The notes under the pieces were generated by a model, which made no database searches, had not been told where the DNA came from, and saw nothing but the letters and a program-made list of their open reading frames with translations. Below are positions 51,615 to 60,731 of a DNA stretch of 64,000 nt, piece after piece. The translations under genes and the position numbers were made by a program. The stretch is from Lysinibacillus fusiformis. GTDB lineage: Bacteria; Bacillota; Bacilli; Bacillales_A; Planococcaceae. The stretch's first letter is position 1. Each line of letters begins with the position of its first letter. Location of the stretch: NCBI RefSeq assembly GCF_002845985.1, contig NZ_PDFK01000009.1:94395-158394 (forward strand). Reading direction: 5' to 3'.

Positions 51615-53438
51615 TTATTTTGATAAATGAAAAGGGACTGTCATAATGACGACATTTCTGTGAAATAACAGTGTCGTACGAATGAGTAGACTCGATTGGT
51701 TGTGTAGCATATGATGCCACCCTTTTTTCGGTAGAAATTGAGGAATCACAACCGTCACTTTATGATTTGTTTTAGTACAATGGTGCTCTACTTTATCAAT
51801 AAATTTCATCAATGGCTGTGTAATGCTACGATATGGTGAATAGTAAGTCACTAACCGTACATCAGGTTGCCATGCGTTCCACTTCTCTTCAAAAGCTTTT
51901 GCTTCTGCTTGATCGAAAGCTACATAAAAGGCGATCACTTTATCCACCTTAAGTGATTTAGCATAATGAAGAGAGTTTTCAACTACCTTTGTTATACCAG
52001 CGACTGGCACAATGAACACATTTCCCTCAATAGTAGTCAGCTCCTCCTGATTCAATCTCAATTGTTCTCCAACGGCTTGATAATGGTGCTTAATCCGATG
52101 AAATACAAAAATAATGATTGGTAAAAAGACGAACACTGGCCATACTTGGGGCATTTTTGTCACAAAGAACATCATAGCTACAATGAAAGAGATCGCTGCT
52201 CCAATTGTATTGATAGAAAATTTTGCTACCCAACCTTTAGGTTTTTCGCGCCACCATTTTCGCATCATTCCCGTTTGCGCTAATGTAAACGGAATAAATA
52301 CCCCAACTGCATATAGCGGAATTAAATGCTCTGTGGCTCCATCAAAAAGAATAATTAAGACAATGGCCGCAACACCTAGCATCATGATGCCATTTGAATA
52401 ACCAAGACGATCTCCACGAATTTGGAATATTCTTGGGATAAAACCATCCTTCGATAAATTTACAGCAAGCAATGGAAAGGCTGAATACCCTGTGTTTGCG
52501 GCAAGTACTAAAATCATTGCCGTAGTCCCCTGTACAATATAATAAAGGAAATTCCGACCAACACTAGCTTCTGCCAGTTGGGAAACTACTGTTGCCTCTG
52601 CCGTTGGGGCAATCCCATAAAAATAAGCTAAACTTACAATACCAATAAATAAAACAGCTAAAATGGCGCCCATCGCTAAAAGTGTTTTTGCTGCATTATT
52701 AGGAGCAGGATTTCTAAAATTAGGAATAGCATTAGAAATAGCTTCTACCCCGGTTAACGCTGAGCTACCTGAGGCAAATGCCTTTAATAAAATAAATAAG
52801 CTAATCCCTGCCACTGGTGTACCAACCTTTGGATGCAGCTCTGCTGGCACCTGACCAGTTGTAACCTGATAGAGCCCAATCCCAATTAACAAGAGCATAA
52901 CGCCTACAAATAGATAGACTGGGTATGCCAAGATAGAGGCTGACTCTGTTACACCTCGTAGGTTTAAAATTGTTAAGAAAATCACAAAAACGATAGCAAT
53001 GGGTACATTGTATGGATGAAGGCTTGGAAATGCCGATGTAATAGCATCTGTACCTGCTGAAACACTAACTGCTACTGTTAAAATATAATCAACAAGCAAA
53101 GAGCCTCCAGCTACAAGACCTGCATTCACTCCTAAATTTTCTCGCGATACTACATAAGCGCCACCACCATGTGGATAAGCAAAAATAACCTGACGATAAG
53201 ATAAAATCAGTGCCACAAGCAGAACGACCACTCCAACGGCAATCGGTAAAGAATACCAAAGGGCAAGTGTGCCCACTGTCATAAGAACAATTAAAATTTG
53301 TTCTGGTCCATAGGCTACTGAAGACAAAGCATCGGACGATAAGATTGCCAATGCCTTTGCTTTACTAAGCTTTTGTTCCCCTAACTCATCGGATCTTAAT
53401 GGTTTGCCGATTACATAACGTTTGAATGAGGATTTCAT
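51615..53438 (-). CDS. kimA: Potassium importer KimA (YdaO)
   Basis: The 607-aa protein has the same length as B. subtilis KimA and is of the APC superfamily. It starts RYVIGKPLRSDELGEQKLSKAKALAILSSDALSSVAYG. Twelve helices precede a cytosolic C-terminal domain of about 150 residues (KVDKVIAFYVAFDQAEAK...). KimA is a high-affinity K+/H+ symporter inhibited by c-di-AMP. Identity is supported by the ydaO-class c-di-AMP riboswitch directly upstream, giving control at RNA and protein levels. Confidence 0.94.
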   Translation of the reverse strand: MKSSFKRYVIGKPLRSDELGEQKLSKAKALAILSSDALSSVAYGPEQILIVLMTVGTLALWYSLPIAVGVVVLLVALILSYRQVIFAYPHGGGAYVVSRENLGVNAGLVAGGSLLVDYILTVAVSVSAGTDAITSAFPSLHPYNVPIAIVFVIFLTILNLRGVTESASILAYPVYLFVGVMLLLIGIGLYQVTTGQVPAELHPKVGTPVAGISLFILLKAFASGSSALTGVEAISNAIPNFRNPAPNNAAKTLLAMGAILAVLFIGIVSLAYFYGIAPTAEATVVSQLAEASVGRNFLYYIVQGTTAMILVLAANTGYSAFPLLAVNLSKDGFIPRIFQIRGDRLGYSNGIMMLGVAAIVLIILFDGATEHLIPLYAVGVFIPFTLAQTGMMRKWWREKPKGWVAKFSINTIGAAISFIVAMMFFVTKMPQVWPVFVFLPIIIFVFHRIKHHYQAVGEQLRLNQEELTTIEGNVFIVPVAGITKVVENSLHYAKSLKVDKVIAFYVAFDQAEAKAFEEKWNAWQPDVRLVTYYSPYRSITQPLMKFIDKVEHHCTKTNHKVTVVIPQFLPKKGWHHMLHNQSSLLIRTTLLFHRNVVIMTVPFHLSK

Positions 53439-53491
53439 TGATAAACACCTTCTAGTTTCATAGAATGTGTTTCGCCTCTCTAAATAACATC

Positions 53492-53536
53492 AAAAAACGT
53501 CTACAAGTCATCACTAAATAAGACTTGTAGACGTTC
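53492..53536 (-). terminator. c-di-AMP riboswitch terminator
   Basis: AACGTCTACAAGTC / GACTTGTAGACGTT is a perfect 14-bp stem followed by TTTTTT on the minus strand. Confidence 0.9.
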
Positions 53537-53539
53537 ATC

Positions 53540-53705
53540 CGTCTGCCAAGCTCCACTTTTCTGCTCTTAACGCTTACGAGGTTAGCTGTCGGATTCGGGC
53601 CTGAGTAGCCCTACCCCTCCAAATGGAAGAGATTCACCCCAAGAATGGCTTATGCCATACATCAAAATTGGTTCCCCCGCGTTTAGTTGCTTCAGCGATT
53701 TAGAA
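53540..53705 (-). ncRNA. ydaO/yuaA-class c-di-AMP riboswitch
   Basis: The minus strand contains AATCGCTGAAGC, GCGGGGGAACCAAT, TTGGGGTGAATC, GGTAGGGCTA, CCCGAATCCGACAGCTAACC and TCGTAAGCGTT in the consensus order of the ydaO aptamer. High c-di-AMP would favour the following terminator and lower kimA expression. Confidence 0.96.
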
Positions 53706-53851
53706 ATTTGAAACTTTTATAATGATGTCATATTACGCCTGCTGATTGAAAAAGTAAAGAAGAAAATTTTTCATTTTCACGAGTGAAAAACATAGACTTT
53801 TTTCGAGCATATGTTAATACTCGTCATTGCTGCCAATACTCTCGCTACAAC

Positions 53852-53893
53852 AAAAAACTGTCTTAAAAGTATGCTCTACTTTTAAGACAGCTC
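53852..53893 (-). terminator. Terminator after PepSY gene
   Basis: CTGTCTTAAAAGT / ACTTTTAAGACAG is a 13-bp stem followed by TTTTTT on the minus strand. Confidence 0.9.
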
Positions 53894-53899
53894 GCTCTT

Positions 53900-54430
53900 T
53901 TAGTCTTCCATATCTTGTTCAAAATCAACAATGTTCCCTGTCATTGCATCCACATCTACTTCATATTCATACTGACCATCTTTCAATTCTATTTCATATA
54001 AGCCATCATCCAGCTTAATTTTTGTCACGGTACCTTTTGCTTTCGTTAAGGCTGTTTCGATAGCCTGTTCTTTTGTAATAATTTTCGCTGTTGGCGTGCT
54101 AACAGAAATGTAATTATCCCAATCATCGTCATCTCGACGCTCTTTTTTCTGCTTCAGTAATTTTCCCGTATAAGCATCAAATTTTAAATCATATTCCGCT
54201 GTCTCGGTATGCACCTCTACTTCGTAAATAGAGCGAAATTGATTTTGATCAAATTCGATATCCGCAACAGTCCCATCAACTATTGCTAATGCTTTCTTCT
54301 CAATCTGCTGCATTGTTAATACCTTATTTTCTTGCGCATTTCCTGATAATAAAGTTGTCGAGCCAATTGCTGCTCCAACCCCAAGAGTAACTACCAATGC
54401 TGGAATCATAATTATTTTTTTCATATTCAT
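53900..54430 (-). CDS. Secreted/anchored PepSY-domain protein
   Basis: The 176-aa protein has an N-terminal signal/anchor (MKKIIMIPALVVTLGVGAAIGSTTLLSG) and two PepSY repeats. Each has the pattern of ALTKAKGTVTKIKLDDGLYEIELKDGQYEYEVDVDAMTG; the first is at about residues 40-100. The protein is highly acidic at its end. PepSY domains are thought to restrain peptidases or sense the cell envelope. It lies 85 bases downstream of a second PepSY gene and the two-component genes. Confidence 0.83.
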   Translation of the reverse strand: MNMKKIIMIPALVVTLGVGAAIGSTTLLSGNAQENKVLTMQQIEKKALAIVDGTVADIEFDQNQFRSIYEVEVHTETAEYDLKFDAYTGKLLKQKKERRDDDDWDNYISVSTPTAKIITKEQAIETALTKAKGTVTKIKLDDGLYEIELKDGQYEYEVDVDAMTGNIVDFEQDMED

Positions 54431-54515
54431 CTCTCCTTTGTTTTATCTATTCTTAGCTTAGCAAGCGAAGATGATAGAACTATAAGAGGAACATTAGAAT
54501 TTCATGAGAAGTGAT

Positions 54516-55187
54516 TTATTGTTCGTCATCCCATGTAACAGACAGAACCTTTCCTGAAACGGCATGAATTTGAAAAGTGGCTTCGTCATCCTGTGTTTCA
54601 ATTTCAACTAAATAGTAACCACCCTCTGAGGTTTCTTCAAAATCGACTGAATCCACCTCTCCCTTCAATTGCTCCAGTGCTATTTGAACAGCTTGCTGCT
54701 CAGTAATAATAGGCCCTTCTACAGATTGTTCTTGTGGCTCCACCATTTTCTCCGATAATACTTCACCGGAATAGCCATCAAGTGTGATTTCTTTTTGCTT
54801 GCTATCTTTTTTAACTCGCACTGTATAAATGGAATCTGTTAACATAACACTTTCTACATCTCCATATTCCTGTTTAACCATCTGCCTGATTTGCTTTTCT
54901 GTTAACAGTAATTTACTTTGTCCTTCTTTTATTTTTAAATCAGTCACCTGTTGTGTCGTAGCATCGAGCACAGCTCCATACTTGATATGATCTCGCGTAA
55001 AGAGCATTTCATAGGTTTTTCCTTGTTTCTTCACCTGAGTAACATGACCTTTATAGATTGTTTCAACATGGCGAATGGCCTCCGCTTCGCTAAGAGGCTC
55101 GACTTGAAAATAACGCGTTTGAATAAACCAAAACGTTCCGCTACCGAGAAGGACAATCACAACAATCATCAACAGCCACTTTCTCAT
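54516..55187 (-). CDS. Membrane-anchored PepSY-domain protein
   Basis: ATG 55187 overlaps the kinase stop (ATGA) and has GGAGGGACAACA upstream. The 223-aa product has one N-terminal helix (WLLMIVVIVLLGSGTFWFI) and then three PepSY-like units on the outside, the last at ALEQLKGEVDSVDFEETSEGGYYLVEIETQDDE. As third gene of the two-component operon it may feed back on the sensor kinase. The exact role is unknown. Confidence 0.82.
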   Translation of the reverse strand: MRKWLLMIVVIVLLGSGTFWFIQTRYFQVEPLSEAEAIRHVETIYKGHVTQVKKQGKTYEMLFTRDHIKYGAVLDATTQQVTDLKIKEGQSKLLLTEKQIRQMVKQEYGDVESVMLTDSIYTVRVKKDSKQKEITLDGYSGEVLSEKMVEPQEQSVEGPIITEQQAVQIALEQLKGEVDSVDFEETSEGGYYLVEIETQDDEATFQIHAVSGKVLSVTWDDEQ

Positions 55188-56482
55188 TGTTGTCCCTCCT
55201 TTGGTATACATAAGGTAAAGCTTGACCCTTCTCCAATTGTACTTTTTACATCCATCATTATCCCCAATTGTTCTGCAAGCCCATGCGCTATGGCAAGTCC
55301 TAGCCCAGAACCACCTGTCTTACGGTTACGATCTCCTGTTACACGATAAAATCGCTCAAACAAATGTGGAATATGCTCCGCTGGAATACCAATACCAAAA
55401 TCTTGGATGGTAATGCATACATGATTAGCTGTTTCTGTTGCGAGAATATGCACTTCATCCTCACTATATTTCCTAGCGTTATCCAGCAAAATAAAGAGTA
55501 GTTGCTTTAATATTTTTTCATCACTATAAACAAAACTTGGCTTCTTCACATCAACTATAAATGCTCGATGATACGCATGCTGCATTTGGGAAGCCACTTT
55601 ATTCAAGAACGGCGCAAGCTCTAGCTGTTCAAAATGAATGTCCAGATGCTCATTATTTTTAGCTAGTTCTAGCAATTGCAGCACCATTTCATGCATGCGT
55701 GATGATTCATTGGCAATAGCTAGTAATGATTCCTGTGCAACTTCCCGATTGTCAAAACCTCTTCTGAGCAGTAATTTTGTATAGCTTTCAATAACCGTAA
55801 TGGGTGTCTTCAATTCATGGGAAGCATTCGATACAAATTCTTCTTGCTTTCGATAATGCTGTTCAAGCTTTTCCATCATCATATTAAAAGTACGGTTAAT
55901 GTTTGTTAACTCATCCCCACCTTTTACTGGTATATCCATTTTTTCATATTTTCCTGTCGATGCACTTTTTCGCATAGTCTCATTTAAACGTTCTAGCGGT
56001 AATAAAATAAGTCGCCCAAGTACTAGGCTTGCTAAGAAAATAGGAATCGTTGCAATAACAGATACAATAATCAATATAACCTTTAGCAAACTTAATGTCC
56101 GTTCCACTTCTTCCATGGATTGCTGTAATGTGATATCCACAACCGTTCCGTCTATCCAAATAGCAGGCATTGTATAGGTAATGGAAGGGCCTTCTGGCAT
56201 GTCAAGGGTAGCCTGAACCTTTGTTTTTAAACGCTCTCCATCATAAATGTAGACGGCACCATCTGTCGGCATATAGGCTCTTAATACTTGCTGTAGGTTA
56301 GTTTGAGCATTTAACTGACTGAATGTGGAGCTTAAATCATTGGCACGTGTTTGAAGCTGATGATATTCCGTATCATAGGCAGATTTCTCATACAATAAAT
56401 AAATTCCACTGTTTGTGGCCACTAATATTACTAGCATCAGCAATGTTGTAAGTAGATGAATTTTTGTTTTAAGTCTCATCAC
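55184..56482 (-). CDS. Sensor histidine kinase
   Basis: The 432-aa protein has TM1 (about 8-30), an extracytoplasmic domain of about 100 residues, TM2 (about 128-155), HAMP, HisKA (FVSNASHELKTPITVIESYT) and HATPase (LDNARKYSED, IQDFGIGIP, GGSGLGLAIA). This is the CssS/YkoH/ArlS-like type. It pairs with the response regulator, whose gene overlaps its start by 14 bases. The linked PepSY genes suggest it senses envelope or metal stress. Confidence 0.9.
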   Translation of the reverse strand: MMRLKTKIHLLTTLLMLVILVATNSGIYLLYEKSAYDTEYHQLQTRANDLSSTFSQLNAQTNLQQVLRAYMPTDGAVYIYDGERLKTKVQATLDMPEGPSITYTMPAIWIDGTVVDITLQQSMEEVERTLSLLKVILIIVSVIATIPIFLASLVLGRLILLPLERLNETMRKSASTGKYEKMDIPVKGGDELTNINRTFNMMMEKLEQHYRKQEEFVSNASHELKTPITVIESYTKLLLRRGFDNREVAQESLLAIANESSRMHEMVLQLLELAKNNEHLDIHFEQLELAPFLNKVASQMQHAYHRAFIVDVKKPSFVYSDEKILKQLLFILLDNARKYSEDEVHILATETANHVCITIQDFGIGIPAEHIPHLFERFYRVTGDRNRKTGGSGLGLAIAHGLAEQLGIMMDVKSTIGEGSSFTLCIPKEGQQ

Positions 56483-57164
56483 GATGTTCCTTCAACACAT
56501 AGCCAACTCCACGAACTGTTTGGATAATAGGCGTTGCATTAGCAGCTTCAAGCTTTTGTCGTACATAGCGAATATAGACATCCACAACATTTGTATCCCC
56601 ATAATAGTCATAGCCCCATACAGCCTCTAGTAGCTGTTCCCTAGTCAGTACTTGTTTAGGATGCTTTAGTAAATAGAACAATAAATCATATTCACGAGGT
56701 GTCAGTTGAATATCTTTATTAAAATATACGACCTCTCTTGTTTGCTCGTTTATCGATAAGTGTCCAAATGCAAGGGCAACTTGTTTTGAACTAGCCTTTT
56801 GTGAAAATCGTAAAGCATTGCGAATACGCGCCAGCAATTCTTCAATTTCAAACGGCTTTGTCACATAATCATTGGCTCCTAAATCCAATCCTTTTACTTT
56901 ATCCTCCACCTCACTTTTGGCAGTAAGCATAATAACAGGTGTCTGGGATTCCGTTGCACGAATCCGCTTTAGCACATCAATGCCACTCATCTCAGGCAGC
57001 ATGACATCAAGTAGGATCAAATCCCATGGCTGTTCACGGTAACGAAGCAAACCATCTGTCCCTGTATGAGCCATTTCCGCCTCAAAGCCTTCAAATTGAA
57101 GCTCAAGCTGTAGCACTCTCGCAATATTTTCTTCATCTTCTATAATTAAAATTCGATTGGTCAT
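56469..57164 (-). CDS. OmpR/PhoB-family response regulator
   Basis: I start it at ATG 57164 (MTNRILIIEDEENIARVL); an in-frame ATG six codons upstream is possible. The 231-aa product has a receiver domain (phospho-Asp in LILLDVMLPEMSG, Lys in VTKPFEIEELLARI) and a winged helix (TREQLLEAVWGYDYYGDTNVVDVYIRYVRQKL). It is first gene of the regulator-kinase-PepSY-PepSY operon and divergent from mntH. Confidence 0.92.
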   Translation of the reverse strand: MTNRILIIEDEENIARVLQLELQFEGFEAEMAHTGTDGLLRYREQPWDLILLDVMLPEMSGIDVLKRIRATESQTPVIMLTAKSEVEDKVKGLDLGANDYVTKPFEIEELLARIRNALRFSQKASSKQVALAFGHLSINEQTREVVYFNKDIQLTPREYDLLFYLLKHPKQVLTREQLLEAVWGYDYYGDTNVVDVYIRYVRQKLEAANATPIIQTVRGVGYVLKEHRDET

Positions 57165-57284
57165 GTCGAATCCGTCCTTCATCTTTTCTTTTCATCGTAA
57201 ACGATGCTGGTGGTGAAAGTCTAATTAGAAAATGATGAGAATGGCACATACTTATAGAAACTTAAAGCAAACCACTTCACTTTT

Positions 57285-57334
57285 TTGATTCCTAGCGTTA
57301 GAATACTAATATCTTATTTTCCTATAGGAAACTT
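57285..57334 (+). promoter_or_regulatory. mntH promoter with MntR-box-like operator
   Basis: TTGATT (57285) and TAATAT (57307) have 16-base spacing, followed directly by TATTTTCCTATAGGAAACTT (57315-57334). The palindrome resembles the MntR box of B. subtilis mntH (TTTGCCTTAAGGAAAC type). Its place just after the -10 fits manganese-dependent repression. Confidence 0.75.
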
Positions 57335-57372
57335 TATTTCGTTAATGATACTTTTTGAAACGAGGGAACAAT

Positions 57373-58638
57373 ATGGTTTACAAACGAGTCACAAAATCGT
57401 CTGCCGAGGCGGTTTTAGATGGAGATATAAAAGGTTGGCGACGCTTTTTACCATTTTTAGGACCTGCATTTATTGCAGCCGTCGCCTATATCGATCCTGG
57501 TAATTTTGCTACAAATATTACAGCAGGCTCTCAATATGGCTACCTGCTACTTTGGGTTATAGCCTTTTCTAATTTAATGGCCGTGTTAATTCAATCCTTA
57601 TCTGCCAAGCTTGGAATTGCGACAGGTAAAAACTTGCCTGAAGTAGCACGCGAGCATTTTTCTAAAAAAACATCCATCTTTTTATGGATACAGGCTGAAT
57701 TGGTCATCATTGCTACAGATCTCGCTGAATTTATTGGTGCAGCATTAGGGCTTTACTTGCTCTTCAATATCCCTATGCTGCCCGCAGCATTAATTACGGC
57801 AGTTGGTTCATTTGCTATTTTAGAACTTCAAAGAAGAGGATTTAGAGCCTTTGAAGCTGGTATTTCGGGCATGGTGTTAATTGTTGTCTTAGCATTTGCC
57901 TTCCAAACATTTTTAGCACAGCCAGAATGGGGCGATGTAGCGATTGGCATGTTCACGCCACAGTTTGAAGGTGTAGATTCACTATTATTAGCAACAGGTA
58001 TTTTAGGAGCAACTGTCATGCCTCATGCTATTTACTTACATTCATCGTTAACGCAAAATCGTATTGTTGGTCGGAATGAAAATGAAAAAAAACGTATTTT
58101 CCGTTTTGAATTTATCGATATTATCATTGCTATGATTATTGCCGGGGCGATTAATATGAGCATGCTGATCATTGCTGCAGCAGTCTTCCACACACAAGGC
58201 GTGGTTGTAGAAGATTTAGATGTTGCCTACAATGGCTTAAAAGATGCGCTCGGCCCCATGGCTGCTATTTCATTTGGTCTTGGTTTACTTATTGCCGGGC
58301 TAGCTAGCTCCTCTGTCGGGACGTTAGCAGGTGATGTAGTCATGCAAGGATTCATTCAAAGAAAAATACCACTTTATTTACGTAGAGCGATTACTATGGT
58401 GCCGCCTCTAGTCATTATTGCATCAGGCGTGAATGCAACCTATGCGCTCGTTCTAAGTCAGGTCGTTTTATCTTTCGGTATTGCATTTGCTCTTGTCCCT
58501 CTTGTGATGTTTACAAGCAAACGAAACATCATGGGCAGTTTAGTCAATCACCGTATTACAACGTTTTTAGGTTGGTTTGTTGTTGTTATCGTTGTGACAT
58601 TGAATATTTACTTACTGTGGGAAACAATATTTGGATAA
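57373..58638 (+). CDS. mntH: Nramp-type manganese transporter
   Basis: ATG 57373 (site GAGGGAACA) is chosen over a TTG six codons upstream. The 421-aa protein has 11 helices. The metal-binding DPGN motif is in AYIDPGNFATNITAGSQYGY near residue 45, and MPHAIYLHS near 222 is the second motif with Met-Pro-His. It is a proton-driven Mn2+ importer. The MntR-box-like operator supports the manganese role. Confidence 0.94.
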   Translation: MVYKRVTKSSAEAVLDGDIKGWRRFLPFLGPAFIAAVAYIDPGNFATNITAGSQYGYLLLWVIAFSNLMAVLIQSLSAKLGIATGKNLPEVAREHFSKKTSIFLWIQAELVIIATDLAEFIGAALGLYLLFNIPMLPAALITAVGSFAILELQRRGFRAFEAGISGMVLIVVLAFAFQTFLAQPEWGDVAIGMFTPQFEGVDSLLLATGILGATVMPHAIYLHSSLTQNRIVGRNENEKKRIFRFEFIDIIIAMIIAGAINMSMLIIAAAVFHTQGVVVEDLDVAYNGLKDALGPMAAISFGLGLLIAGLASSSVGTLAGDVVMQGFIQRKIPLYLRRAITMVPPLVIIASGVNATYALVLSQVVLSFGIAFALVPLVMFTSKRNIMGSLVNHRITTFLGWFVVVIVVTLNIYLLWETIFG

Positions 58639-58642
58639 TAAA

Positions 58643-58733
58643 AAGCCAGGTACTCGAGATGAACTGCCCCGTAAAAGTTTGATTTCTAACTATTACGGGG
58701 CAGTTCAAGAATGGGTACCTGTTTTTTATTTGA
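58643..58733 (+). terminator. Large compound terminator after mntH
   Basis: The inner stem AACTGCCCCGTAA / TTACGGGGCAGTT is nested in an outer stem CAGGTAC / GTACCTG, followed by TTTTTT. Confidence 0.8.
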
Positions 58734-58778
58734 TTAGACATCGACTTTCGAATGGCTAGTTAACGACGATTAAGACAT

Positions 58779-58825
58779 AAAAAGCTGTCCCATAAACCAA
58801 TCATTCATTAGTTTACAGAACAGCC
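58779..58825 (-). terminator. Terminator after lysP
   Basis: GGCTGTTCTGTAAAC / GTTTATGGGACAGC (one mismatch and G-T pairs) followed by TTTTTA on the minus strand. Confidence 0.8.
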
Positions 58826-58832
58826 CTACTAT

Positions 58833-60296
58833 TTAATCTTCCACTTTTAAATCACATTCTTGAAGTGAAAGCATTTTTGTTTTGTGCTTGATTTTGTAGC
58901 CAAACCATAACAGTAAAAATAGTGGGATTCCAACATAAGAAACTAATATCCCATACCAATCAATTTGGTCTCCCGTAAAGGCCGTGTAATTTTGCCCAAT
59001 GACCACAATCATACAAACAGTAAAGGCAAATAGTGGTCCAAACGGGTACAATTTTGCTCTATAAGGTAATAGCTTTGGATCTAGGCCCTGTGCCTCAAAT
59101 GCACGACGGAAGCGATAATGACTAAAGGCAATGCCGAGCCATGCAATAAAACCAGACATACCAGAGGCGTTTAATAGCCAAATATAAACAACGCCATCAC
59201 CAAAGAAAGACGCTAAAAAAGCTAAGCAACCTACAGCTAATGTTGCCATCAATGCATAAATTGGTATTCCTCGACGACTTAGCTTTGTGAAGAACTTAGG
59301 CGCATGTCCATCCACTGCTAATTGCCATAGCATACGTGATGATGCATAAAGCCCTGAATTTCCAGCTGACAGCATAGCCGTTAAAATAATGGCATTCATT
59401 AACGAAGCTGCAAAGGCAATACCTAAGCGGTCAAACACTAATGTAAACGGTGATACTGCGATATCTTCTGATAATAAGCGTTCATCTGTAAATGGAATCA
59501 ACATTCCGATTGCACCAATTGCTAAAATATAAAACAAAAGAATACGCCAGAATACGGATTTAACAGCCTTTGGAATATTTTTTCCTGGATCGTCTGTTTC
59601 ACCTGCTGTAATCCCAAGTAACTCTGTTCCTTGGAATGAAAATCCGGCTGCTAGGAAAATTCCAAATGTAGCTAGGAAGCCACCGTGAAATGGTCCATCA
59701 CTAATAAAGAAATTAGTAAAGCCTACAGGCGCCTGTCCACCTAAAATACCAAAAATCATTAATAAACTGATAATAATAAAAACAATGACTGTCACTACTT
59801 TAATCATCGCAAACCAATATTCACTTTCTCCATAGCTCTTTACAGAAAGTAAATTAAATGACAGTACAACAGCAATAAATAATACTGTCCAAAGGGCTGA
59901 TGAACTATCAGGGAACCAATATTTCATAATTAAGGATACTGCCGCAATTTCTGCTGCAATAGTGATTGCCCAGTTATACCAATAGTTCCAGCCTAATGCA
60001 AAGCCTAGTGCTGGATCTACAAATTTTGTTGCATACGTACTAAATGAACCGGATGATGGCATATAGGCAGCCATTTCCCCTAAGCTTGTCATTAAAAAGT
60101 ACACCATAATACCGATTAGGGCGTAGGCAAGCAATGCACCACCAGGTCCAGCTTGTGCAATGGCACCACCACTGGCTAAAAATAGTCCCGTACCAATTGT
60201 ACCGCCTAAAGAAATCATTGTGATATGACGGCTTTTCAATTCTTTTTTCAGCTTTGGCGCTTTATGTCCGAGCTGATTTACTTTTATTTCACTCAC
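58833..60296 (-). CDS. lysP: Lysine-specific permease
   Basis: The 487-aa APC-family permease has 12 helices. It shows close textual similarity to E. coli LysP: LKSRHITMISLGGTIGTGLF near residue 20, ALGWNYWYNWAIT near 98, and SFQGTELLGITAGETDDPGKNIP near 225. It imports lysine with H+. A lysine riboswitch with its own terminator precedes it, so expression rises when lysine is scarce. This supports lysine rather than another amino acid. Confidence 0.93.
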   Translation of the reverse strand: MSEIKVNQLGHKAPKLKKELKSRHITMISLGGTIGTGLFLASGGAIAQAGPGGALLAYALIGIMVYFLMTSLGEMAAYMPSSGSFSTYATKFVDPALGFALGWNYWYNWAITIAAEIAAVSLIMKYWFPDSSSALWTVLFIAVVLSFNLLSVKSYGESEYWFAMIKVVTVIVFIIISLLMIFGILGGQAPVGFTNFFISDGPFHGGFLATFGIFLAAGFSFQGTELLGITAGETDDPGKNIPKAVKSVFWRILLFYILAIGAIGMLIPFTDERLLSEDIAVSPFTLVFDRLGIAFAASLMNAIILTAMLSAGNSGLYASSRMLWQLAVDGHAPKFFTKLSRRGIPIYALMATLAVGCLAFLASFFGDGVVYIWLLNASGMSGFIAWLGIAFSHYRFRRAFEAQGLDPKLLPYRAKLYPFGPLFAFTVCMIVVIGQNYTAFTGDQIDWYGILVSYVGIPLFLLLWFGYKIKHKTKMLSLQECDLKVED

Positions 60297-60323
60297 GATA
60301 TAGCTTCCTTCCTATTTACGAGG

Positions 60324-60357
60324 CAAAAAAATGCCATCACATATACACTGTGATGGC
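60324..60357 (-). terminator. Lysine-riboswitch terminator
   Basis: GCCATCAC / GTGATGGC stem with a 9-base loop, followed by TTTTTTT on the minus strand. Confidence 0.85.
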
Positions 60358-60380
60358 TAAGTTAATCCTCAGTTTTTCCT

Positions 60381-60514
60381 AAATGATAGCTCAACACGTT
60401 GTGCAAACGTGACAGTTCTGTTCCTTTCGGAGACAGCCCCAGCATGAGGTTTTCAAGTCCCCTCACACTTCGGCAATATTCCCTTTCAGCTAATCTCATC
60501 AATGCTTGTCATTT
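60381..60514 (-). ncRNA. Lysine riboswitch (L box)
   Basis: The minus strand shows GCTGAAAGGGAATATTGCCGAAG, a GAGG...CCTC arm, GCTGGGGCTGTC, CTGTCACG and GTTGAGCTATC in L-box order, closed by P1 pairing AAATGA/TCATTT. It sits between the promoter region and lysP. The remaining upstream bases to 60731 show only the promoter region of the divergent MFS gene. Confidence 0.9.
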
Positions 60515-60731
60515 CCATTAGCATACTTATAAATATCGCGACCTCTACCTCAATACAAACATGAGGCATATAATTATTAAATTTATGATGCTTATTATAT
60601 TAGCATAAGACCTTTGACATTTCAATATAACAATAAATGTTCTGTATTTTGTGAATCTTCTACTATTTTTATTAGTTTGTTAAAGTGTTATAGTAGTTCA
60701 ATTAGAACGGTTACGAACAGGGGGATTTATT

